Below the pieces are notes generated by a model. That model did not search any database, was not told the DNA's origin, and saw nothing but the letters and a program-made list of their open reading frames with translations. From the NCBI GenBank assembly GCA_944382705.1, contig CALWNE010000044.1:1-64000 (forward strand): a DNA stretch of 64,000 nucleotides, in the 5' to 3' direction. This document shows positions 25,366 to 32,675 of the stretch, in pieces (the first letter of the stretch is position 1; each line of letters starts with the position of its first letter). The DNA is from an uncultured Allofournierella sp. GTDB taxonomy: Bacteria; Bacillota; Clostridia; Oscillospirales; Ruminococcaceae. The position numbers and the translations under genes are program-made.

Positions 25366-26198
25366 ACCCCTTGTGGAGCTGCCCGGTGTGCGGCCAGCCC
25401 CTGCACCAGCAGCCGGGTGGGCTGCGCTGCGGTAAGGGGCACAGCTTTGATGGAGCCAAGGAAGGCTATGTAAATCTGCTGCTGGCCAGCCGGATGCGCA
25501 CCAAGGCACCGGGAGACAGCAAGGAGATGGTACAGGCCCGGCATCGGCTGCTGGAAGGCGGCGCATACCAGGCCTTTGGCAAGGCTCTGGGCCAGCAGAT
25601 GGTTCAGCTGGCCAATCAGAAGCCGGGGCCGCTTCATCTGCTGGATGCAGGCTGTGGCGAAGGCTGGTATGCCCAGCAGGTATGCCAGGCCTTGTGCAGT
25701 CAGAACAGGGACTATCAGCTTGCAGGGTTTGATATTTCCAAAGCGGCGGTGCGGCTGGCAGCCCGCAGGGGGCTGCCCCAGGCCCAGTTTGCAGTGGCCA
25801 GCAGCTTTGCCATTCCGTTGCAGCAGCAATGGGCCGATGTAATTTTAAATGTGTTTTCGCCCTTTGCAGGGCAGGAGTTCCTGCGTTGTCTGCGCCCCGG
25901 TGGCTGGCTGGTGTACGCAGTGCCTACCCCGCAGCACCTGATGGGATTAAAAGAGGTGCTCTACCAAACCCCCTATGCCAATCCCCAGCAGCAGGTGGAG
26001 TACGAAGGGTTTACCCTGGTGGCAGAGCATACGGTGGAGGATACCATTACCCTTACCGGGCAGGCGGTGCAGGATTTGTTCGCCATGACCCCCTATTACT
26101 GGAAAACTCCCCTGGAGGGCAGCCAGCGGCTGGCCCAGTGCGCACAGCTGACCACCCCCATTGGATTCCGGTTTTTGGTGTACCAAAAAGAGGCGTAA
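25362..26198 (+). CDS. 23S rRNA (guanine-N1)-methyltransferase, RlmA family
   Basis: A 278-residue SAM-dependent rRNA methyltransferase. The N-terminal zinc finger is CPVCGQ...CGKGH, followed by SFDGAKEGYVNLL, both typical of RlmA(I/II), which methylates G745 or G748 of 23S rRNA. The SAM loop is LLDAGCGEGWYA. The start overlaps the helicase stop (ATGA). Its pairing with an RNA helicase supports a ribosome-biogenesis role. Confidence 0.9.
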   Translation: MNPLWSCPVCGQPLHQQPGGLRCGKGHSFDGAKEGYVNLLLASRMRTKAPGDSKEMVQARHRLLEGGAYQAFGKALGQQMVQLANQKPGPLHLLDAGCGEGWYAQQVCQALCSQNRDYQLAGFDISKAAVRLAARRGLPQAQFAVASSFAIPLQQQWADVILNVFSPFAGQEFLRCLRPGGWLVYAVPTPQHLMGLKEVLYQTPYANPQQQVEYEGFTLVAEHTVEDTITLTGQAVQDLFAMTPYYWKTPLEGSQRLAQCAQLTTPIGFRFLVYQKEA

Positions 26199-26235
26199 CC
26201 CCGTTCGGATTTTTGATACACCTGATGTTCAACAC

Positions 26236-26304
26236 AAAAAAGCATCCTTTGCACAACCGCCCGGCAAGCCGGCCCGGATGGTGCAAGGGATGCTTTTTGT
26301 TTTG
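26236..26304 (+). terminator. terminator after rlmA
   Basis: AAAAAGCATCC.TTTGCAC pairs with GTGCAA.GGGATGCTTTTT; an inner GCCGGC-rich loop lies between. This closes the run of genes that starts at rpe. Confidence 0.75.
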
Positions 26305-26470
26305 CCTGGTTGCTTAAAGCGAAAAAAGAGAAGCCGCAGCAGGCCGGGTGGGCGGCATCTTTTTTACAGGTGCCACTTTCTGCGGGTGGGTTGGCTCTCG
26401 ATGGCTGCATAAATCTGCCGTTTTCTGCCCAAGCTGAAGGGGATAAAGCAAGGAAGGGAGCAATGGCATT

Positions 26471-27499
26471 GTGAAATCGCTCAGCGGAGGAAAGGCCTTT
26501 TGGCTTTCGTTTTTGTTAACGGCAGCACTCCTTGTGCCCATTATTTTAGGGTTTTGGCTTTACGGGATGTACCAAAAACAAAAGCAGACCCCTGTGCAGG
26601 CTCAGCAGGGGGGAATTCCCATTCAGCAGCCTACCCAGGACCAGGACTACACCCTTTTGGTGACGGTGGCGGCAGAACAGCCCGCTTTTGTGCTGATACG
26701 CCTGAACCCGTTGGAGCAGCAAATCAAAATCTGCGCCGTACCGGCCCAAACCCAGGTGACCGGCCCCACCGGCCCGCTGCTGCTGCAGGATAGCTACGCC
26801 GCCGCAGGGCCTGGCCGGGCAGCGGAACTGCTGGGCCAAACCCTGAACATCCAGATTGACCACTACCTGGCCATTACCACCCAAAGCCTGGAACAGGTGT
26901 GGCAGGGGATGGAGCCTATGCGGGTAAATCTTACCGGCTTGTTGGAAGCGGACGAGCAGGAGCAGCTGGGCTTGCTGGGGGACCCGGTGCTCAGCCTGAC
27001 ACCTATGCAGGCCCACGAGGTGCTGGAAAAGCTCAATCTGCCTCCAGTTCGCCTGGCTCGTTTGCGGGCGGCCATATGGGATGCAGCCCTCCGCCAGCAG
27101 CCCCAGCAGATGAAGGTAAGCCTGCCACAGGGCTTGCAGGGAGAGATGGCCCGCCTGCTAACGGACTTGACGGTAACGGATTTATATGAGCTGCAAAAAA
27201 TTCTGGGCTGGCTGGGGGAAGGCACCACCGTGGACAGCCAGGGTCTGCCTGGCCGTTACCAGCCGGAGGAGGACCGGTTTGTTCCCACCCAGGAAACCGT
27301 GACCTTTGCCCGCAGCTGGTTCAAGGTGCAAAATCAGCAGGAAGCGGAGGTTCAGCAGGACCAGCAGCCCGAAACAGCCCAGCCTGAAGCTGCCCAATCC
27401 GAAGCTGCTCAGGAGCCAAGCCAGAATCAGGAGCAGGAGGAGCAGCCCACAGCCACCCCTGTACCCCAAATTGGCCCCCCGGCAGGTGCGCTGGGATGA
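26471..27499 (+). CDS. LCP (LytR-CpsA-Psr)-like membrane protein, probably non-catalytic
   Basis: A 342-residue protein with one N-terminal membrane helix (about 10-32) and an extracellular domain that resembles the LCP family, which attaches anionic polymers to peptidoglycan: VLIRLNPLEQQIKICAVP, then AAELLGQTLNIQIDHYLAI. The family's catalytic SIPRDT segment reads AVPAQT, so the Arg and Asp are lost. The last 60 residues are Gln/Glu/Pro-rich. The GTG start follows AAGGGAG by about 10 nt; the ATG before it runs into a stop. Confidence 0.62.
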   Translation: MKSLSGGKAFWLSFLLTAALLVPIILGFWLYGMYQKQKQTPVQAQQGGIPIQQPTQDQDYTLLVTVAAEQPAFVLIRLNPLEQQIKICAVPAQTQVTGPTGPLLLQDSYAAAGPGRAAELLGQTLNIQIDHYLAITTQSLEQVWQGMEPMRVNLTGLLEADEQEQLGLLGDPVLSLTPMQAHEVLEKLNLPPVRLARLRAAIWDAALRQQPQQMKVSLPQGLQGEMARLLTDLTVTDLYELQKILGWLGEGTTVDSQGLPGRYQPEEDRFVPTQETVTFARSWFKVQNQQEAEVQQDQQPETAQPEAAQSEAAQEPSQNQEQEEQPTATPVPQIGPPAGALG

Positions 27500-27608
27500 T
27501 AGAGAAACTGCCTCTCAACGCTGCGTTGGGAGGCAAGTTGTGTACCGGCAAGGTTCGGGCCAGAAGGGCAATGGGCGAACAGGTTGGCGCAACACGCACT
27601 GGGGCGTG

Positions 27609-28994
27609 TTAGCCCCACACCTGACCCAAGGTGCTGCAAAGTGCGGGAATCTGCTCGTCTGGCAGGCTGCCGTAGCCCATGACCAGCGTGCTGGGCGGTA
27701 CCGAAGCCTGCACCGAATAACTGGAAAGGCCTTGTAAGCGAACCCCTGCCAACCGTGCCTGGGCCACAAGCTGCTGTTCCGAGGCGGAGCCTTGCAGCTG
27801 CATTAAAAAGTGAAGCCCTGTATGCTGGCCCCATAAGTGCACCCGGCCGGGAAAGCGGGATTGCAGCCCTTCGGTAAGGGTTTGCATCCGTACCCGGTAC
27901 CGGTTGCGGCACCGGGCGAGATGCCGGGCAAAATGGCCCTGCTGCAAAAACACCCGGAGGGTTTGCTGCTCAAACCGGCTGACCGTGGAGGAGTACTGCC
28001 CATAGTGGTGCTGGAACGCTGGCATAAGGGACTGGGGCAGCACCATACAGGCGATACGAATGCTGGGGGCCAAACTGCGGGAAAAGGTGGAGAGATACAC
28101 CACCGGCCCATTGCTGCCCGCCATACCCTGCAAGCTGGGAAGGGGGCGCAGTTCAAACCGAAATTCCGAGTCGTAATCGTCCTCGATGAGGTAGCGGCCA
28201 GGCTTTTGGGCCGCCCATTGCAGCAAAGCCGCCCGGCGGCTGGCGGGCAGCACCGCCCCGGTGGGGAACTGGTGGCTGGGAGTAATGTACACAAGATCCG
28301 CACCGGTGCCCTCCAACGCTGCGGGGTTCAGTCCCTGGCCGTCGATGGCTGCGGGCACACAGTCCAGCCCGCTGTTGGCAAGAATATGGTGTACCCGCCG
28401 GTAGCCTGGATCCTCCACAGCTGCCCTGGCGGGCAGCAGTGGGGCCAGCAGGCCCAGAAGGTACTCCACGCCGGCCCCCACCACAATCTGCTGGGGCGTA
28501 CAGTCCACTCCCCGGTAGGCTTGCAGATAGTCCGCAATGGCACACCGTAAATCCTCATCTCCCTGGGGGTGCCCCCGGTCCAGTAATTGGGGCTGAGAAT
28601 AAAGCAGCTCCTTTTGGATGCGTCCCCAGGTGCGAAAGGGAAACAGCCCGGTATCAATGCCGCCGGTGGAAAGGTCGAAGGCGTAGGCCGGTGCTTCCGT
28701 TGCAGGAGCGGAGGCGGTGCGGCTGGTAAGGCTGGCGGCCACTGGCCCCTGGCAGGCCTGCACATAGTAGCCGGAACGGGGCCGCACATCCAGATAGCCT
28801 TCTGCGGTAAGCAGCTGGTAGGCGGTATCCACCGTGTTTACACTCATCGAAAGAGTTTGGGCCAGGCTGCGCTTGCCGGGCAGTTTTTCTCCCGGCGACA
28901 GCTGGCCCAGGCGAATTTGGGACACAATGGCCCGGTAGAGCTGCTCGTACAGCGGCCCGCTGCCGGGCTGCGGTTGAAATGAAAGTTGAAGCAT
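27609..28994 (-). CDS. MocR/PdxR-type regulator (GntR helix-turn-helix plus aminotransferase domain)
   Basis: A 461-residue regulator: an N-terminal GntR winged helix (LYEQLYRAIVSQIRLGQL, then LPGKRSLAQTLSMSVNTV) and a C-terminal type-I aminotransferase fold with the PLP-phosphate and Asp features (YLIEDDYDSEFRFE). The lysine that normally forms the PLP Schiff base in TFSKxLAP is Arg306 here (codon at 28077-28079). ATG 28994 has GGGAGG 9 nt upstream. It is divergent from an ECF vitamin-transporter subunit, its likely target. Confidence 0.88.
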   Translation of the reverse strand: MLQLSFQPQPGSGPLYEQLYRAIVSQIRLGQLSPGEKLPGKRSLAQTLSMSVNTVDTAYQLLTAEGYLDVRPRSGYYVQACQGPVAASLTSRTASAPATEAPAYAFDLSTGGIDTGLFPFRTWGRIQKELLYSQPQLLDRGHPQGDEDLRCAIADYLQAYRGVDCTPQQIVVGAGVEYLLGLLAPLLPARAAVEDPGYRRVHHILANSGLDCVPAAIDGQGLNPAALEGTGADLVYITPSHQFPTGAVLPASRRAALLQWAAQKPGRYLIEDDYDSEFRFELRPLPSLQGMAGSNGPVVYLSTFSRSLAPSIRIACMVLPQSLMPAFQHHYGQYSSTVSRFEQQTLRVFLQQGHFARHLARCRNRYRVRMQTLTEGLQSRFPGRVHLWGQHTGLHFLMQLQGSASEQQLVAQARLAGVRLQGLSSYSVQASVPPSTLVMGYGSLPDEQIPALCSTLGQVWG

Positions 28995-29036
28995 CTGCAA
29001 ACCTCCCTAAAACTGACCCCATAAAAAATATGTATT

Positions 29037-29077
29037 CTGGATATTACAATGAGTTCAGTACTGGCTATAATAAAACC
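29037..29077. promoter_or_regulatory. promoter and candidate MocR operator between the divergent genes
   Basis: TTACAA at 29044-29049 and TATAAT at 29066-29071 are 16 bp apart and point to the transporter gene. CTGGATATTACAAT (29037) and CTGGCTATAATAAA (29061) form an imperfect direct repeat 24 bp apart, the kind of layout MocR regulators bind. Confidence 0.5.
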
Positions 29078-29142
29078 ATAGACGCCGGAAAAAGTAAAGA
29101 GATCGGGAACTAAAATTCAATCCGGCAGGAGGGGTTAAAATC

Positions 29143-29718
29143 ATGAAAAACAACCGTTGGAATGTACAAAAATTAGCCGTATTTGGTTTAATGAGCGCTC
29201 TGGTGTTTGTATCTAGCTGGATGCAGATTCCCATTGGAGATGTGAGCCGGGTGCATCTGGGCAATGGATTCTGCGCACTGACCGGCCTGCTGTTTGGGCC
29301 CTGGCTGGGGGGCTTTGCCAGCGGCATGGGCAGTATGCTGTTTGATTTTACCAATCCTCTTTACATTGCGGAAAGCTGGATTACCTTTTTGACCAAGTTT
29401 GCCATCGGCTTTTTGGCTGGTTTGCTGGCTCGCCAGGGCAAAGGCGGCAGCACCCAAAAGGGATGGGATATTGCAGGGGCTGCTCTGGGTACCCTGGCCT
29501 ATGTGGGACTGTACATGGGCAAGAACTTTATTATAAAGTACTACATAGAGGGACAGGCCCTTCAGGCAGTGCAGGTGCAGCTGGTTACCAAGCTGGCCAG
29601 CAGCCTGGTGAATGCAGCGGTGGGCACCGTTGTGGCTGTGCTGTTGGCAGCAGCGCTGCGGCCTGCGCTGCAAAAGGCGGGACTGTTTCGCCAGCAGCTA
29701 ACCGGCAAAAACAGCTGA
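29143..29718 (+). CDS. ECF transporter S component (vitamin-binding subunit)
   Basis: A 191-residue membrane protein with about six helices and the S-component pattern: KLAVFGLMSALVFVSSW at the start and VHLGNGFCALTGLLFGPWLGG, then MGSMLFDFTNP. S components bind a vitamin and use a shared EcfT-EcfA module encoded elsewhere. The divergent PdxR/MocR-like regulator suggests vitamin B6 or a related precursor, but this is inference from context. GGAGG precedes ATG. A terminator follows at 29746. Confidence 0.85.
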   Translation: MKNNRWNVQKLAVFGLMSALVFVSSWMQIPIGDVSRVHLGNGFCALTGLLFGPWLGGFASGMGSMLFDFTNPLYIAESWITFLTKFAIGFLAGLLARQGKGGSTQKGWDIAGAALGTLAYVGLYMGKNFIIKYYIEGQALQAVQVQLVTKLASSLVNAAVGTVVAVLLAAALRPALQKAGLFRQQLTGKNS

Positions 29719-29745
29719 TTGTTACTTTGGATAACCTAGCCAAGG

Positions 29746-29777
29746 CCCCGGAGGGAGTTTGCTCCCTCCGGGGTTTT
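29746..29777 (+). terminator. terminator after the ECF S component
   Basis: CCCCGGAGGGAG and CTCCCTCCGGGG form a 12-bp stem with a 4-nt loop and TTTT. Confidence 0.9.
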
Positions 29778-29924
29778 GTGCGCTGCGTGCCTAAACCGGG
29801 TGGACAAAGAGTTTGTAGATGCGCTGCAGTGCAAAGTTTACAAATAATCCCTTTCTTTTTGTGCAGGTATGTTTATAATAAAGGCGATAACAATCTGATG
29901 AACGTACAAAAAGGAGGCATACCC

Positions 29925-30839
29925 ATGAAAAAGGCATCGGTTTTGCTGTTGTATAACCCGGCGGCGGGCAAGCGCCGAGTGGCGCAGGAATTGGAAGGAA
30001 TTATTACCGGCCTTTCCAAAGAGGGATGCGTGGTGACGGCCTGCCCGATTTTGCCGGGGCAGACTTTGGCCCAGGATACTTTGGCACAGCTGGCCAACCG
30101 GATGGATGGAGTGGTGTGCTGCGGCGGAGACGGCACCCTCCATCACACGGTGCAGCAGCTTATGGAGCTTGGGGGCCAGCTTCCGGTGGGGTATCTGCCT
30201 TTTGGGTCCACCAATGATTTTGCGGCCTCCGTACAGATTTCACCGGAACTGGCAAAAAACTGTGCTGCCATTGGACGGATGCAGCCCAGCAAGCTGGATT
30301 TGGGACGCTTTGGAAAACAGTATTTTTGTTATGTGGCGGCCTTTGGTATGTTTACAGAGGTTTCTTACCAGACCCCGCAGGGCAGCAAAAATCTGATGGG
30401 GCACATGGCTTATGTGATGGAGGGAATTCGCACACTGGATATCTCCAAAGGCTGGAAAGCCCGTGTGGAAGCAGATGGTCAGGTGCTGGAAGGAGAGTTT
30501 TGGTATGGCTCGCTGAGCAATGCCCGTGCCATCGGCGGCATGACGGTGCCGGATGCAGAGCAGGTGCGCATGGATGATGGAATGTTTGAGCTGATGCTCA
30601 TTCGTAAGCCGCAGACCCTGCTGGAGATGCATCAGCTGGCAGGCAGTTTGCTGAACCAGCGGCGAAACGAAGACCTGGTTCATCGCCTAGCGGCCGGCAA
30701 GGTGAAAGTTTGGTTTGAACAGCCCACCAGCTGGACCCTGGATGGCGAGGAAGGCCCTATGGTAACCCAGGTGGAATTGGAAGTGCTGCCAGGGAAACTT
30801 CTTTTGCTGAACGGGGATACAGCGGCCTTAAAAGAGTGA
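29925..30839 (+). CDS. diacylglycerol kinase-family lipid kinase (YegS/DgkB type)
   Basis: A 304-residue soluble or peripheral kinase. It has the family motifs YNPAAGK at residue 9, VVCCGGDGTLHH near 65 and YLPFGSTNDFA near 90, and a beta-sandwich C-terminal domain. Such enzymes phosphorylate diacylglycerol or a related lipid in phospholipid turnover. The start follows AAGGAGG by about 8 nt; the longer open frame upstream covers the preceding terminator. A promoter TTTATAATAAAG lies near 29870. Confidence 0.88.
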   Translation: MKKASVLLLYNPAAGKRRVAQELEGIITGLSKEGCVVTACPILPGQTLAQDTLAQLANRMDGVVCCGGDGTLHHTVQQLMELGGQLPVGYLPFGSTNDFAASVQISPELAKNCAAIGRMQPSKLDLGRFGKQYFCYVAAFGMFTEVSYQTPQGSKNLMGHMAYVMEGIRTLDISKGWKARVEADGQVLEGEFWYGSLSNARAIGGMTVPDAEQVRMDDGMFELMLIRKPQTLLEMHQLAGSLLNQRRNEDLVHRLAAGKVKVWFEQPTSWTLDGEEGPMVTQVELEVLPGKLLLLNGDTAALKE

Positions 30840-30952
30840 AAAAACAGAGGAAAATGCCCAAAATGTGGTGAAAACCGTTTACAGCAGCGTTCTGGATGGT
30901 GTACTATAAAAGATGAGTTCGCTTCTTGAAACAAAAGAAAGGTGAAAGAATC

Positions 30953-32530
30953 GTGACAAATCAACCGAATTCTTCTTCGGAGCCGAAAGGGCTGAAAAAG
31001 TGGCTGGGCACACCGGGGGTGCGGCCGGCCCTGCTGGGCGGCTGCATTGCGCTTGCTGTTCTGGCGGTATCCGCAGTGGTTTTGAGCACTCCAGAGATAA
31101 AGGACAAGCTGCCTGCTGTTTTGGAGGAACAACCTCAGTGGGAATCTGAGCAGGATGGCGAGGACCAGTACTATAACATGCTGGAAAAGCTGAATGCTGC
31201 GGACTATGCAGGTACCATTTTGCCCGAAACCGAAGATGCTGGCCAGGAATACCTGGACGAGACACTGTTCATTGGAGACTCCAACACCATGCGGTACATG
31301 ATGTATGGTCCGGAGGACAGCGACGCGCCCTTTACCACCATTGACAACAACATTGGTGTGGTAAGCATGGGCGTGCAGCAAATCAACAGCTTGAAGTGCG
31401 AGAACTTTGTGGGCCGTTCTTCGGCAGTAACCATCCCCGAAGCGGTAAAAATCATGCAGCCCCGGCGGATTATCATTGGTTTTGGCACCAACAACCTGTC
31501 CATGAATACCACCGATTACATTTCCAATTATCGGGATGGACTGTATGCCATTGAAGAAGCATACCCCTATGCCGATATCATTGTGTGTGCAGTTCCCCCG
31601 CTGGATCAGCAACGCAGCAATACCGCCCTTACCATGGAAAAGGTAGACAACTTCAATGCTGCTCTGGCGCAGATGTGCGAGGAGGATGGCTATAAATTTT
31701 TGGATACCAGCGAGGCACTGGTGGACTCTTCCACCGGCTGGGCCAAAGCAGATTACACCCTCAGCGATGGGGTACACCTGAGCCAGGCGGGTGTGCGGGC
31801 TTTGTTTGACTACATCCGCACCCATGCATATATTACCGAGGATCGCCGGCCCAAACCGCTCAATGAAATTCCTGCGGTAAAGGGGGTAACCCCCAACCTG
31901 ATTGAAAAGGACCCCATTGCGGTGCGTGGCTCCGACGATGAGGATGAGGACGAGGAGACAAATTCTCTGGGCAAAAAAGTTCCCGTGGAATTTACAGCAG
32001 GCGAAGGTGGTTCCATTAAGGGCAAAACCACCCAGCTGGTGCTGCGGGGCGAGCTGTGCGACACCATTGTAGCCCAGGCAGAGGATGGCTGGGAATTTGA
32101 TTACTGGACGGCTACCATTGGCAGCACCGGCAACTCTGCCGAAACGCTTACCTTTAGAGTGCCGGGCAATGCGGATGCAAATGGTGTGGTGTTGAAGGCA
32201 CACTTCAAACGAGTGGAAGCCAGCGCCACACCCACAGCGGCTCCCAGTGCAACACCTACCAAGGCCCCCGCAGCAACCCCCACCGCAACCCCAACGGCAG
32301 CACCTGCCGCAACGCCGGTACCCACCCCCACCACTGGCCCCACGGCGACTCCCCCCGCGACTGCTCCCGCCACAGCGGCGCCCACGGTTGCCCCCACGGT
32401 TGTCCCCACGGCAACCCCAACGGCAGCGCCTACGGAGGCTCCCACCGCTGCCCCAACAGCAGCACCCACCGCTGTCCCTCCGGTGGACCAATCTCAAGCA
32501 ACCGAATCCGATGGGCAGCAACAGCCGTAA
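30953..32530 (+). CDS. surface SGNH/GDSL hydrolase with InlB-type repeat and Thr/Pro-rich tail
   Basis: A 525-residue exported protein. One membrane helix (about 25-46) anchors it. The SGNH domain has FIGDSN (Ser110), GFGTNN (Asn180) and SDGVHLS (Asp272, His275), so the catalytic set is complete and an esterase activity is likely. Residues about 340-415 resemble a divergent InlB B-repeat (EGGSIKG...GWEFDYW). The last 100 residues are Ala/Thr/Pro repeats, a probable wall-spanning stalk. The GTG start follows AAAGGTG; a TTG nine codons earlier is possible. There is no LPxTG. Confidence 0.85.
   Translation: MTNQPNSSSEPKGLKKWLGTPGVRPALLGGCIALAVLAVSAVVLSTPEIKDKLPAVLEEQPQWESEQDGEDQYYNMLEKLNAADYAGTILPETEDAGQEYLDETLFIGDSNTMRYMMYGPEDSDAPFTTIDNNIGVVSMGVQQINSLKCENFVGRSSAVTIPEAVKIMQPRRIIIGFGTNNLSMNTTDYISNYRDGLYAIEEAYPYADIIVCAVPPLDQQRSNTALTMEKVDNFNAALAQMCEEDGYKFLDTSEALVDSSTGWAKADYTLSDGVHLSQAGVRALFDYIRTHAYITEDRRPKPLNEIPAVKGVTPNLIEKDPIAVRGSDDEDEDEETNSLGKKVPVEFTAGEGGSIKGKTTQLVLRGELCDTIVAQAEDGWEFDYWTATIGSTGNSAETLTFRVPGNADANGVVLKAHFKRVEASATPTAAPSATPTKAPAATPTATPTAAPAATPVPTPTTGPTATPPATAPATAAPTVAPTVVPTATPTAAPTEAPTAAPTAAPTAVPPVDQSQATESDGQQQP
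32223..32490 (+). repeat. low-complexity ATP/TAAP-coding repeat in the SGNH gene
   Basis: Irregular tandem copies of ACCCCAACGGCAGC-like units encode Ala-Thr-Pro and Thr-Ala-Ala-Pro repeats. Such tracts often vary in length between strains. Confidence 0.8.
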
Positions 32531-32566
32531 GGCTGATTGCTCCCGGCGGTTTTACCCAAACGCTGG

Positions 32567-32602
32567 CACAAGACTTTTTGCCGTAAGGCAAAAGGTCTTG
32601 TG
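32567..32602 (+). terminator. possible terminator after the SGNH gene
   Basis: CACAAGACTTTTTGCC pairs with GGCAAAAGGTCTTGTG around GTAA. No T-run follows, so termination is uncertain. Confidence 0.45.
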
Positions 32603-32675
32603 TGCTGTAAAAGAGGTTTGCGTTTTGCGGCTTTAAGCATTGGAATCTGTTTTAAAAGGAGGAAGTAAAAATACC

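Noticed and set aside
29463..29924. N-terminal extension of the lipid kinase over the ECF gene
   Set aside because: It overlaps a certain gene and a terminator; the kinase fold starts at the ATG with AAGGAGG at 29925.
32223..32490. short tandem units that might be a CRISPR array
   Set aside because: The units are in frame, encode Ala/Thr/Pro repeats and lack uniform repeats and unique spacers.
30680..32521. 613-codon minus-strand frame opposite the SGNH gene, starting with Gly/Arg repeats
   Set aside because: The Gly-rich start is just the complement of the Ala/Thr/Pro repeat; the SGNH motifs fix the true strand.
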